Shown: piece by piece, positions 8,285 through 17,396 of the stretch
Layout: every line of letters begins with the position of its first letter
Numbering within the stretch: the first letter of the stretch is position 1
Origin: Marasmitruncus massiliensis
GTDB lineage: Bacteria; Bacillota; Clostridia; Oscillospirales; Ruminococcaceae
Length of the DNA stretch: 64,000 nucleotides
Direction of reading: 5' to 3'
NCBI RefSeq assembly: GCF_900186535.1
Contig: NZ_FYDE01000004.1
Location: 806,001-870,000 of the forward strand
Position numbers and translations under genes: made by a program
Notes under the pieces: model-generated
What the model saw: the letters and a program-made list of their open reading frames with translations, nothing else
Told to the model about the DNA's origin: nothing
The model's database searches: none

Positions 8285-9775
8285 TTGAACGAATATCGGG
8301 TTCGAATGGAGAATATTTACAAAAGCTTCGGAGGAGTCAAAGCGCTCAAAGGAGTGAGCCTGCAGGTGCGGCAAGGCGAAATTCACGCGCTGGTTGGCGA
8401 AAATGGGGCGGGAAAATCAACTCTGATGAAAATCCTGTCGGGTGCTTATAAAAAAGACCGGGGGGAGATTTATATTGACGGTGCGTGTGTGGAAATCGGC
8501 TCCCCGCGCCGGGGAAGGGATTTGGGTGTCGGGACAATCTATCAGGAATTCGAACTGGCCAGCGACCTGACTGTGGCGGAAAATATTTTTCTTGACCGGC
8601 TGGGTCCGCACGGGATCATTAACTGGAAAAATCTGAACCGACGCGCCGCAAAGGTTCTTGCAGATTTGGGATTTGACCTGAATCCCGAGGAGCTGGTGGG
8701 AAACATCAGCGTGGCATACCAGCAGGTGGTTGAGATCGCGAAGGTTTTGTCTGCGGATACGAAGGTTTTGATTTTGGATGAACCAACGGCGGTGCTCACG
8801 CCTAAAGAATCGGAAAAGCTGTTCCATACCCTTCGTCTGCTCAAGCAGAAAGGGGTCAGTATCATCTATATCTCGCACAGGATGGATGAAATTTTTGAAA
8901 TCGCCGATACGATTACGATTATGCGGGACGGCGAAGTAACCGGAAGTGGGAGAAAAGACGACATGCAGGTTGATCATGTGATTGAACTGATGATCGGCCA
9001 TGAGCTTGCAACGCTCTATCCGCCGCGTGAGGCAACGCCCGGGGAAGAAATCCTGCGGGTGGAACATCTGAGCGGAAAGGCCTTTTCCGACGTCAGCTTT
9101 ACGGTTCGGCGCGGAGAGGTATTGGGAATATCGGGACTTGTTGGGAGCGGGCGTACGGAAATCGTGCGGGCCATTTTTGGTGCGGACAGCAAGTTATCGG
9201 GGCATATTCTGCTCAACGGGAAGGAAGTGGCTATCCATTCGCCCAGCGATGGAATGCGGCATGGAATCGGGCTCGTCCCGGAAAACCGCAAAGAGCAGGG
9301 GCTGGTGCTGGATATGCCCATCCGGTACAACATCACCATGTGCAGCATCAAAAAAGTTCTGGGGAAATTGGGCATTATTCAGCGCAGGAAAGAACAGGCT
9401 CTCTCCAATGACCTGATTGCGAAGCTGAATATTAAAACCGATACGCCGGAAACCCCCGTGCAGGATTTAAGCGGGGGAAATCAGCAGAAGGTGGTCATCG
9501 CCAAATGGTTCAATACGGACTCCCAGGTGATTATTCTTGATGAACCGACCAGAGGCGTGGATGTGGGCGCAAAAGTGGAAATCTACCATCTGATCAATGA
9601 GTTCGCGCGCAGGAACATGGGAATCATTTTAATCTCCTCCGAGCTCTCTGAAATTATCGGTATGTGTGACCGGGCAATCGTGATTGACGCCGGCAGGCAA
9701 ACCGGGGAGCTGCAGAAAAGTGAACTGTCGGAACTCAATATTATGAAACTTGCCGTTGGAGGAAAAGTCAAATGA
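8285..9775 (+). CDS. Sugar ABC transporter ATP-binding protein, RbsA/MglA type
   Basis: This 496-residue protein has two fused ABC domains. The first has Walker A GENGAGKST, a Q-loop, VAYQQVVEIAKVLS and Walker B VLILDEPT. The second has a degenerate P-loop region (LVGSGRTE) but a full signature, LSGGNQQKVVIAKW, and LDEPTRGVDVGAK. That layout is standard for ribose/galactose-type (CUT2) importers. The TTG at 8285 follows GGGGAGGGG; an ATG at 8306 is the alternative. The permease gene overlaps by four bases. The sugar is unknown. Confidence 0.92.
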   Translation: MNEYRVRMENIYKSFGGVKALKGVSLQVRQGEIHALVGENGAGKSTLMKILSGAYKKDRGEIYIDGACVEIGSPRRGRDLGVGTIYQEFELASDLTVAENIFLDRLGPHGIINWKNLNRRAAKVLADLGFDLNPEELVGNISVAYQQVVEIAKVLSADTKVLILDEPTAVLTPKESEKLFHTLRLLKQKGVSIIYISHRMDEIFEIADTITIMRDGEVTGSGRKDDMQVDHVIELMIGHELATLYPPREATPGEEILRVEHLSGKAFSDVSFTVRRGEVLGISGLVGSGRTEIVRAIFGADSKLSGHILLNGKEVAIHSPSDGMRHGIGLVPENRKEQGLVLDMPIRYNITMCSIKKVLGKLGIIQRRKEQALSNDLIAKLNIKTDTPETPVQDLSGGNQQKVVIAKWFNTDSQVIILDEPTRGVDVGAKVEIYHLINEFARRNMGIILISSELSEIIGMCDRAIVIDAGRQTGELQKSELSELNIMKLAVGGKVK

Positions 9776-10731
9776 ATGGGGTCAATATTTCAAAACTAGC
9801 GCAAAAACCGGCTGCCCGTACTGTCCTAAAAAATTACATACCGGCAATTGTGTTTTTACTGCTCCTGATTGTTTCCAGTATTTTATCCGATGCATTTTTT
9901 ACAAGCCAGAATATCTTCAACCTGCTGCGCCAGCTTTCGGGCACCACGATTGTGAGCATGGGGATGCTGCTGGTTATTCTCACTGGGGGAATCGATCTCT
10001 CGGTCGGGTCCGTGGTTGCTATGACAGGGGTCATCTTTTCCTATTATGCGGCGTCGTCCAATCTGGCAACCGCCTTATTGATGGCATTTGCATGCGCCGC
10101 ACTGGCGGGCCTGATTGCCGGATATTTTGTGGCATTCCAGAATATGGCCCCGTTTGTGGTAACACTGGCGTCAATGACTGCCGCCAGGGGCATTGCCTAT
10201 ATTGTTTCCAAAGGAACTCCTATCCAGATTAAAAACCCGATTGTTCTCGCGTTTGGAAAAGGTTCGATCTTCAGAATTCCGTTTCCGGTCGTTACCGCGG
10301 TGATCATTTTTATCATCATCTGGCTGGTTCTTCGCTACACCAGCTTCGGCAGGTTCGTACAGGCGATGGGCAGCAATGAAACGGCCGTTAAACTTTCCGG
10401 GATCCGGGTGGAGTACTACAAATGGGCCGTATATGTAATTTCCGCTTTATTGTGCGCGTTTGGCGGAATCATCAGCGACGGCCGGACAGGAGTCGGATCG
10501 CCGAACATCGGGAACGGGCTGGAGCTGGACGCAATCGCGTCCTGTGTGATCGGCGGGGCAAGCCTGTCTGGAGGCCGGGGTTCGGCGCCCAACGCTTTGA
10601 TGGGAGTCCTCATACTGGGGATGATCGGAAACATTATGAACCTCATGAACATAGCGGGCTATCCTCAGCAGGTCATTAAGGGGGTCATTATCATAGCAGC
10701 AGTACTTATGCAGCGCAGCAAGAAATCTTAG
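9772..10731 (+). CDS. Sugar ABC transporter permease, RbsC type
   Basis: The 319-residue protein has about 8-10 hydrophobic helices. It contains the CUT2 permease patterns GGIDLSVGSVVAMTGV near residue 80, VKLSGIRVEYYK near 205 and GGASLSGGRGS near 260. It forms the membrane channel with the preceding ATPase. Start and ATPase stop overlap as ATGA, so translation is probably coupled. Confidence 0.92.
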   Translation: MNGVNISKLAQKPAARTVLKNYIPAIVFLLLLIVSSILSDAFFTSQNIFNLLRQLSGTTIVSMGMLLVILTGGIDLSVGSVVAMTGVIFSYYAASSNLATALLMAFACAALAGLIAGYFVAFQNMAPFVVTLASMTAARGIAYIVSKGTPIQIKNPIVLAFGKGSIFRIPFPVVTAVIIFIIIWLVLRYTSFGRFVQAMGSNETAVKLSGIRVEYYKWAVYVISALLCAFGGIISDGRTGVGSPNIGNGLELDAIASCVIGGASLSGGRGSAPNALMGVLILGMIGNIMNLMNIAGYPQQVIKGVIIIAAVLMQRSKKS

Positions 10732-10909
10732 AAGGGTCAACTGCAGTAAGTATAAAGGTTGGGTTCCTGCGTGTAGTGCCGCCGGGACACAGCCGCGATT
10801 GTTACTTGCCGTCAGGCTTGCCAGAATGCACTACCTGGCCGGTTTGATACGGTAAAGTAAAACAGTTCGGACTTTTCTGATTCACTCAATTATTAGGAGG
10901 TCAGTTAAA

Positions 10910-11962
10910 ATGAAAAAAGGTTTTCCGAGTTTGTGCATGGCTTTGGCAATTTGCCTGTCAGTTTCTCTGTTCACAGCGTGCTCCGCGATTTCTACCAGCG
11001 ATGAACCGGCACCCGCTCCGGCCGCGCAGCCAAGTGAGAGTGCGCCCGCGGCATCTGAAAGCAAGAAACCGCTAAACGAATTGAAAATCGGACTTTCGAT
11101 GCAGACATTGGGCGGAGCCTACTTTGCGACCCAGGAGTCCACATTTAAAGATCTCTGCGCCGGAATGGGCATCACCTTATTCTCTGCCGATGCACAGGGC
11201 GACATGAGCAAACAGCAGTCCGATGTGGAGGACTTGATTTCCAAGGGCTGCGATGTGATTGTAATCAACCCCAAAGACCCCAAGGGCGCGGTTGCTACTA
11301 CACAGGCATGCACCGCCGCAGGGATTCCAGTTTTTATCATGGATAACTCGATTGACCCGTCCGCAGACTATGTATCCATGATACAGTCTGATAACTATGA
11401 ACTGGGGAATCTTGTGGGAATCGATGTTGCGGAGCATTTCGGCTCTGAAAAAATCAGGATCGGTCTGCTCAGTGGAAACCAGGGCAATGCACTGGGCGTA
11501 TCCAGAAGAATGGGAACCGTAAAGGGTATTACGGAAACGCAGCTTGCCGCCTCCAACAAGAGCAATTTCGAAATCCTCACGCAGGGATGGGGCGATTGGA
11601 ACCAGGAGGGCGGCCTTAGCGCGGCGGAAGACATGCTCATGGCGGCGCCGGACATCAACTGCATCATTGCGGAAAATGATGATATGGCGCTGGGCGCGCT
11701 GCAGGCGGTGCAGGCTGCAAACCGTTCCGACATTATCATCGCGGGCGTCGACGGGCAGAAAGAAATGTATCGCATGATCAAAGAAGGCGGGCAGATACTG
11801 GCTACGGGCAGAAATGATCCCGCTGAATGCGCCGATCTCACCCTGCAGACCATTTTGAAATGGCTGGATGGGGAATCCGTGCAGAAGGTGGTTTACCTTG
11901 AGCCTGTCAGTGTAAACGCAAAGAATATTGACCAGTACTATGATCCGAATTCCAAGTTTTAA
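10910..11962 (+). CDS. Sugar ABC transporter substrate-binding lipoprotein, RbsB type
   Basis: The 350-residue protein has a signal peptide ending in lipobox LFTAC. An Ala/Pro/Ser linker and a periplasmic-binding-protein type I domain follow, starting LKIGLSMQTLGGAYFATQE. INPKDPKGAVATTQACTAAG and the hinge patch IIAGVDGQKEMYRMIKEG are typical. It delivers a monosaccharide or a related small molecule to the preceding permease. It lies 178 bases after the permease gene. That gap has only a weak inverted repeat (GTAGTGC at 10773-10779, GCACTAC at 10829-10835). The ATG follows TTAGGAGGTC. Confidence 0.92.
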   Translation: MKKGFPSLCMALAICLSVSLFTACSAISTSDEPAPAPAAQPSESAPAASESKKPLNELKIGLSMQTLGGAYFATQESTFKDLCAGMGITLFSADAQGDMSKQQSDVEDLISKGCDVIVINPKDPKGAVATTQACTAAGIPVFIMDNSIDPSADYVSMIQSDNYELGNLVGIDVAEHFGSEKIRIGLLSGNQGNALGVSRRMGTVKGITETQLAASNKSNFEILTQGWGDWNQEGGLSAAEDMLMAAPDINCIIAENDDMALGALQAVQAANRSDIIIAGVDGQKEMYRMIKEGGQILATGRNDPAECADLTLQTILKWLDGESVQKVVYLEPVSVNAKNIDQYYDPNSKF

Positions 11963-11994
11963 TTAGAGCTTATAATAAGAAAAGGTGATTTTTA

Positions 11995-13434
11995 TTGAAA
12001 ATGTTCATCAATGGAAAGCGGGCTGATTCCAGGGACGGAAAAACGATTGATGTTTTGAATTCAGCCACGCAGGAATTCCTTGACACCGTTCCCGCCGCGA
12101 CTTCCGAGGATGTGCAGGAAGCAATTGATGCCTCACAGACCGGAAAAAGGGTCTGGGCGTCCACTCCTGTACATGAGCGCTCCCGGATACTGATGGCGTG
12201 TGCGGATGAAATAGACCGCAGGCGGGAGGAATTGGCGGTCAGTCTCAGCACGGAAATGGGAAAGATCATCCGCGAGGCGCGTGGGGAAATCCGTGTTTGT
12301 GCCCAGATCTTCCGCGGATTTGCCGAGATGGCCAATCACTATTACGGCCGTACCCTGACAGACTATCAAATCGGAACGGAAAAAGATATTATCTTTACGC
12401 GCAGGGAACCACTGGGTGTCGTGGCATGCATCTCGCCGTTTAATTATCCGGTGGAACTCTGTACCCAAAAAACCGCGTCCGCGCTGGCCGCAGGCAATGC
12501 GGTAATCATAAAACCGGCCACTGAAAATCCGCTGACTATCATGAAAATTGTGGAGATTTGTCATTCCTGCGGGATTCCGGGCCCGGTGCTTCAGCTGGTT
12601 ACCGGAAGAGGCGCAGTCGTTGGCGACCTGCTTGTCGGCAGTAAGGACATTGACGCAGTCAGCTTTACCGGGAGCACCGAAGTCGGACAGCATATTGCAA
12701 AAGTCGGAGCCGAGACACTGAAACGGGTCTTTTTAGAGCTTGGCGGGAATGACCCGTACATCGTTTTTGAGGACTGCGATTTGGAGCAGGCAGCGGCAGA
12801 CGCGGTGCAGGGAAGGGTTCAGAACGCCGGACAGACCTGCTGCGCCCCCAAGCGCTTTATTGTGCAGAGTACCGTAAAAAAAGAGTTTTTGCGGATCATG
12901 CTGCAAAAGCTGGAAAAACTGCGGCAGGGAAGCCCGCTGGATGAAAAGACCGACCTTGGCTCGGTAATCAGCCCGAAGGCGGCTCAGGAGATTCAGCAGC
13001 AGGTGGAACGGACGGTTTCCCAGGGAGCGGAATTGGTTTGCGGAGGGAAAGCATACGACCTTTCCTATTTTCAGCCCACTATTTTGGACCATGTTACCCT
13101 GGATATGGACATCGCAACTACTATGGAGGTATTCGGACCTGTATTGCCAATCATTGAATTTGATGACGAGGAACAGGCGGTTGCAATTGCCAACGCAACG
13201 ATTTACGGCCTTCAGGGAGGGGTAATGACCAGGAACATGAACAGGGCCATACGGGTAGCCTCCAAACTGGCATGCGGCGGAGTGGTGATCAACAGCTCCG
13301 GCAATTACCGCCATCTGGATCAGCCTTTCGGCGGCTGGAAGATGAGCGGGCTCGGCAGGGAAGGCGTAAGTGTGACACTGGATGAAATGACACAGGAAAA
13401 ATCTTATATACTTAAGAATATTCTTGCCGGGTAA
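11995..13434 (+). CDS. NAD(P)-dependent aldehyde dehydrogenase
   Basis: This 479-residue enzyme carries the aldehyde dehydrogenase catalytic set: Glu in LELGGNDPYIVF, Cys in NAGQTCCAPKR, the nucleotide-binding patch SFTGSTEVGQ, and EVFGPVLPI. By overall pattern it falls near the lactaldehyde/succinate-semialdehyde dehydrogenase groups. It would oxidise an aldehyde formed from the sugar brought in by the upstream transporter, with which it is probably cotranscribed. The start is TTG at 11995, six bases after AAGGTGA; ATG at 12001 would shorten it by two residues. Substrate is not identifiable. Confidence 0.88.
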   Translation: MKMFINGKRADSRDGKTIDVLNSATQEFLDTVPAATSEDVQEAIDASQTGKRVWASTPVHERSRILMACADEIDRRREELAVSLSTEMGKIIREARGEIRVCAQIFRGFAEMANHYYGRTLTDYQIGTEKDIIFTRREPLGVVACISPFNYPVELCTQKTASALAAGNAVIIKPATENPLTIMKIVEICHSCGIPGPVLQLVTGRGAVVGDLLVGSKDIDAVSFTGSTEVGQHIAKVGAETLKRVFLELGGNDPYIVFEDCDLEQAAADAVQGRVQNAGQTCCAPKRFIVQSTVKKEFLRIMLQKLEKLRQGSPLDEKTDLGSVISPKAAQEIQQQVERTVSQGAELVCGGKAYDLSYFQPTILDHVTLDMDIATTMEVFGPVLPIIEFDDEEQAVAIANATIYGLQGGVMTRNMNRAIRVASKLACGGVVINSSGNYRHLDQPFGGWKMSGLGREGVSVTLDEMTQEKSYILKNILAG

Positions 13435-13464
13435 CCCATTCGGTCCTCCTGCCGGACCCATCAA

Positions 13465-13494
13465 AAGCCAGCGCCGTTTAGGCGCTGGCTTTTT
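13465..13494 (+). terminator. Rho-independent terminator after the aldehyde dehydrogenase
   Basis: AAGCCAGCGCC at 13465-13475 pairs with GGCGCTGGCTT at 13481-13491 around a five-base loop and is followed by TTT. It ends the sugar importer operon. Confidence 0.85.
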
Positions 13495-13563
13495 ACTTCC
13501 GGTACAGTGGTACAACAGTATCTTTTGAAAAGAAAGGCTTGCAGGAACGTTTGATTTTATGTA

Positions 13564-15273
13564 CTATTTTGGATTATTCGCAACTGAATAATAACTGGCT
13601 TTTAACATGAACTGGCGTATTTCTGTTTGTCTGTTGAATAATTGCTTAAAGATCCTATCGCGTATAGTTTCGTTTAAGTTGTTAAACTCAAAATCATAAA
13701 ATGTGTCATTCCCGCTTTGATACTTTCTGATATTCTTGCCGGGAACATAGATTGCTTCGCCGTTTTCAAACAGAACTTTTAGCGTATAGATCTGCTTCAT
13801 ATTTAGTGGAGTTTGTTCTATGCAGCAGAAAGTGATTAAGTTACCGCCAATTTTCTTGATAGCGGCATCGGATATATGCAGGTTATTATCCTGAACTTCT
13901 CCCGTTAAATTCCAATACATGCTATAATATTGGTTAGATGGCTTATATTGAATATCTTTAATAAAGATACAGCCGGTGTCAACTTTTCCCAACAGTACAT
14001 TGTATTCATAGAACCTATTGTTTTTCTCAACAATCAGTGAGCAATCGATAATTTCATTGCTTTTTTCTCCGATAAAATCCTTAAAATCAACTTCATCGCA
14101 ATAGAATTCATAACCTATGTCATTATTGATCATATTACCCTGATAATTGTAGCAGTTGCTTTTTGTTGTAATAATCAGGGACACCCACGTTATGGGTCCT
14201 ATGATCGATTTTATATCCTCGTCCTGCCCGATTAAAATATTGATCATAATGCCTGCTAAATACGGGTCAAACTGTTTTCCTTTGTTCTTTGAAAGTTCTT
14301 CAATCACTTTTTCCTGAGGTAGTGAGGACTGAAATACTCTGTCTGAAAACATTGCGTCAGTCGCGTCAGCCACTGCTATAATCCTGCTTAATAAAGGGAT
14401 ATCTTCCGCTTTTAATCCGTCAGGGTACCCGGTTCCGTCAAATCTTTCATGGTGATGCCGTATAATATCGTCCAGATCATTTAAGCCGATATGATCTTTA
14501 AGATTTTTTATCATATTGAACCCGAATACTGTATGCTGCTTCAAAATACTGAACTCGTTGTCACTTAATTTTCCGGATTTGTTTACTATATTTTGTGGGA
14601 CCAACAGCATGCCTATGTCGTGCAATATTGCGGCAATGTAAAGTTCAAAATAATATTTTTCATCCAACTTGATCTGTTTTGCAATCAGTATGCACCAATA
14701 TGCAACATTAAACGGATGATTAATACGGCAACTGTGGTTTTTATAAAATTCGCACGCCATATTCATGTACGAAAAGAAATCTTTTTTTATTAAACAGTTG
14801 TTGTATATACAATTTAATACATAACTGATGACAGACAGATCACTATTGAAATATTCATTTTGCAGCAGAGCATCAAAAGCATTGTTCATTTTCCGGCATC
14901 CTAAATAAAAGCATCCGATGATTTTATCACCATTGGTCTGCGAAAATATCGGAATATACATTTCCTGCGATATACCTGTAATCAGATGCTCATATTCTAT
15001 ATTGTCAAACAGCATATCGTCGTCCCGGGCAATGATTAATCGCTTTTTTTCGCGCATCAAATTAATTATTTGCTTCTGGTCGGATGATTCTATCGGATCG
15101 GCATCCATGCTTTTAAATTTTGGAGTACTGTATGAATCTAAAATGGACGCGTAGTAATCCTGAATCAGTATTAACAGACATACGTCAATATTGCAGTTAT
15201 ATACTAAGTTCGAGGAGATTTTATCAAATATATCTTTGTTTCCCAAATTGATGGACCGGTTCTGCAACAGCAT
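13564..15273 (-). CDS. HD-GYP domain protein, putative c-di-GMP phosphodiesterase with PilZ-like C-terminus
   Basis: The protein has 569 residues. Residues 1-180 resemble a divergent GAF-type sensor. Residues 190-350 are an HD-GYP domain with intact motifs HDIGMLLVP and HHERFDGTGYPDGL, so cyclic di-GMP hydrolysis is likely. The C-terminal 200 residues end with a patch (FNNLNETIRDRIFKQLFNRQ) like the last helix of PilZ domains, but I do not see the c-di-GMP-binding RxxxR and DxSxxG motifs. It is cytosolic. The ATG follows CAGGAGGA. It stands alone between terminators. Its target process is unknown. Confidence 0.85.
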   Translation of the reverse strand: MLLQNRSINLGNKDIFDKISSNLVYNCNIDVCLLILIQDYYASILDSYSTPKFKSMDADPIESSDQKQIINLMREKKRLIIARDDDMLFDNIEYEHLITGISQEMYIPIFSQTNGDKIIGCFYLGCRKMNNAFDALLQNEYFNSDLSVISYVLNCIYNNCLIKKDFFSYMNMACEFYKNHSCRINHPFNVAYWCILIAKQIKLDEKYYFELYIAAILHDIGMLLVPQNIVNKSGKLSDNEFSILKQHTVFGFNMIKNLKDHIGLNDLDDIIRHHHERFDGTGYPDGLKAEDIPLLSRIIAVADATDAMFSDRVFQSSLPQEKVIEELSKNKGKQFDPYLAGIMINILIGQDEDIKSIIGPITWVSLIITTKSNCYNYQGNMINNDIGYEFYCDEVDFKDFIGEKSNEIIDCSLIVEKNNRFYEYNVLLGKVDTGCIFIKDIQYKPSNQYYSMYWNLTGEVQDNNLHISDAAIKKIGGNLITFCCIEQTPLNMKQIYTLKVLFENGEAIYVPGKNIRKYQSGNDTFYDFEFNNLNETIRDRIFKQLFNRQTEIRQFMLKASYYSVANNPK

Positions 15274-15935
15274 GCTTTATCCTCCTGACTATGATGTATT
15301 GGAGTACACACTGGTGCATGGGCTGTATTTGACCTTGTAAGCTATTATTTTATTTTCATATTTGTTAAATAAATGCAAAAAAAATTTTTATCTGTTTAAT
15401 ATTTATTTTTTTTAACTAAATAAAAAATACTCCATTAAAGTGTACTTTAATGGAGTATTTTGTCTAACCTTAATATAGCAGATTTTGGTTATATAGGCAA
15501 TAGTCGTGCTGGTTAAATATAACATTTTTCACAAATGAACAGTATTCTTCAAAAAATTACAGTCCTTCCTGTTAATTTGACCGATCCTGGAAAAAGCAAC
15601 GCATTCATATGGGACAAGAACGCTGAGTTTGCCTGGATGCTGAAATTTGTACGAATGCACAAAAGCTTTGGCGGAATTGAACAACGCTGGATGCCCGCAG
15701 ACCATCCAAAACGCCTTGTAATCCTTATGCAAGCAGATTAAGCGAACAGATACCATGTATTGTGCTTCGATTATTGTAGACAAAAACTTGGAAACATAAT
15801 TTTGTCATTAATATATTTTACCTAAATTATTGAATCTTTTATTTGCAATTTAATAAAAAATCAATAAAATTTAAGTAAGGCGTGAAAAGAGTTTAAGGCA
15901 AGACGCCACATCATCAATTGAGGAGGTAATCGATT
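15274..15935. other. 662-bp intergenic region between the HD-GYP gene and the PTS operon
   Basis: AT-rich and without a convincing gene. It holds a perfect 17-18-bp palindromic hairpin at 15424-15461. Two overlapping opposite frames at 15529-15783 have no family pattern and no good ribosome binding site. The PTS operon start region begins at about 15830. GACAAAA at 15779-15785 has an inverted partner about 15 bases downstream. The PTS operon promoter must lie near 15830-15890, but no hexamer pair stands out. Confidence 0.5.
15424..15461. terminator. Perfect palindromic hairpin, possible bidirectional terminator
   Basis: AATACTCCATTAAAGT on the left arm (15424-15441 in full) is exactly complementary to 15444-15461. 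A-runs and T-runs flank both ends, so it could stop transcription in both directions. It lies about 150 bases upstream of the HD-GYP start and would insulate that gene from the region beyond. Confidence 0.5.
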
Positions 15936-17321
15936 ATGTTTGAGAAAAGCAGTTCAAAAACCGCTGTTCAGCGCGTCGGCCGCAGCTTGAGCGCAATGGT
16001 TATGCCCAACATCGGGGCATTCGTTGCGTGGGGGCTTATTACGGCGCTGTTCATTGCCACAGGCTGGATTCCCAATGAGCAACTGGCCACGCTGGTCGAC
16101 CCCATGCTGAAGTATCTGCTCCCACTGCTGGTTGCGTACACAGCCGGTAAAAATGTGGGAGGCGCGCGGGGCGCTATCATTGCAACCATTGCCTGTATCG
16201 GTATCATTGTTGGCGCCAGCATCCCCATGTTCCTTGGTGTCATGATTTATGCTCCGCTGGCCGCTTGGATCATTAAAAAATTTGATGAAGCGGTGGAAGG
16301 CAAAATCAAGGCCGGTTTTGAAATGCTGGTAAACAATTTTTCCGTAGGCATCATTGGGATGCTGCTTGCCGTCTGCGGCTTTTATCTCGTCGGCCCCTTT
16401 GTTTCTGCCATTACCGCCATCCTCACAGCCGGCGCGTCATGGATTTACGGTGCGGGGTTCCTGCCTTTGATCTCTGTTTTCGTGGAGCCCGCAAAAATCC
16501 TGTTCCTGAATAACGCCATTAACCACGGCATCATGGGCCCGATTGGTATTGAGCAGGCCGCCGCTGCAGGAAAATCGATTATGTTCCTGATCGAGACTAA
16601 CCCCGGTCCTGGAATGGGCATTATCCTTGCATACTGGCTGGTTGGCAAGGGCGGCGCAAAAAGTTCCGCTCCCGGAGCCGCGATCATTCATTTCCTTGGC
16701 GGTATTCATGAAATCTATTTCCCCTATGTCCTCATGAACCCGGCGCTGCTTCTGGCAGTTATCGCGGGAGGCGCATGCGGCGTACTGACCTTTGCCATTA
16801 CCGGTGCCGGTCTGGTTGCCACGCCTTCTCCGGGCAGTATCTTCGCCCTGATTGCCATGACCCCGAAGGGCGATTTCTTCAAAACCCTGCTTGGCGTACT
16901 GATCTCTTGCGCGGTCTCATTCCTGGTCGCCTGTGTCTTTGTTAAGAAAAGGGCTTCCACGGAATCCGACGCCGATCTTGCGCTTGCCCAGGAAAACGTT
17001 CAGTCGATGAAAAAGGAGAGCAAAGGCCAGTTGAGAAAGCTGACAGGAACCGTTGTATTTGCCTGCGACGCGGGTATGGGCTCCAGCGCGATGGGCGCTA
17101 CAATGCTTCGCAAAAAACTGAATGAAGCGGGGCTGGATATCAAGGTTGTGCACTCGGCTATCGAGGAGATACCGAACGACGCCACCTATGTGTTGACCCA
17201 GAGGGTGCTCGCAGACCGCGCCAAAGCAAAAGCACCGCATGCCGAGCTGTTTACGGTTGATAACTTTATGGACGCGCAGAGTTATGCGCCCTTTATTGAG
17301 TCGCTGACGGCAAAGCTATAA
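15936..17321 (+). CDS. mtlA: PTS mannitol-family EIICB component
   Basis: This 461-residue protein joins an EIIC membrane domain (residues 1-340, about 8-10 hydrophobic segments, AVQRVGRSLSAMVMPNIGAF at the start) to an EIIB domain. The EIIB phosphorylation loop is FACDAGMGSSAMG, with the active Cys at about residue 377. It imports and phosphorylates a hexitol. The EIIA part is separate (19463-19951), as in Gram-positive mannitol systems. The ATG follows TTGAGGAGG. Mannitol is the family default; the absence of an mtlD-type dehydrogenase in the operon leaves the real substrate open. Confidence 0.88.
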   Translation: MFEKSSSKTAVQRVGRSLSAMVMPNIGAFVAWGLITALFIATGWIPNEQLATLVDPMLKYLLPLLVAYTAGKNVGGARGAIIATIACIGIIVGASIPMFLGVMIYAPLAAWIIKKFDEAVEGKIKAGFEMLVNNFSVGIIGMLLAVCGFYLVGPFVSAITAILTAGASWIYGAGFLPLISVFVEPAKILFLNNAINHGIMGPIGIEQAAAAGKSIMFLIETNPGPGMGIILAYWLVGKGGAKSSAPGAAIIHFLGGIHEIYFPYVLMNPALLLAVIAGGACGVLTFAITGAGLVATPSPGSIFALIAMTPKGDFFKTLLGVLISCAVSFLVACVFVKKRASTESDADLALAQENVQSMKKESKGQLRKLTGTVVFACDAGMGSSAMGATMLRKKLNEAGLDIKVVHSAIEEIPNDATYVLTQRVLADRAKAKAPHAELFTVDNFMDAQSYAPFIESLTAKL

Positions 17322-17334
17322 TACTGTATAACGT

Positions 17335-17370
17335 CAGGGAGGACAGCCACTGATGCGGCTTTCCTCCCTG
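17335..17370 (+). other. Hairpin between the EIICB gene and the regulator gene
   Basis: CAGGGAGGA at 17335-17343 pairs with TCCTCCCTG at 17362-17370, with an inner AGCC/GGCT pair. There is no T-run after it. It ends 26 bases before the regulator start and may reduce read-through or protect the EIICB message. Confidence 0.5.
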
Positions 17371-17396
17371 ATGGGGTTTGATTTGGAGGGGAGTCC

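Noticed and set aside
10773-10835. Riboswitch or small RNA before the RbsB-type gene
   Set aside because: Only a seven-base inverted repeat is visible, with no known motif and no T-run.
15529-15783. Overlapping frames of 68 and 84 residues on opposite strands
   Set aside because: No family pattern, no good ribosome site, mutual antisense overlap; could be decayed sequence but not supportable as a gene.
15936-17321. Naming mannitol as the definite substrate
   Set aside because: EIICB is of the mannitol family, but the dehydrogenase and kinase of the operon do not match the standard mannitol route.
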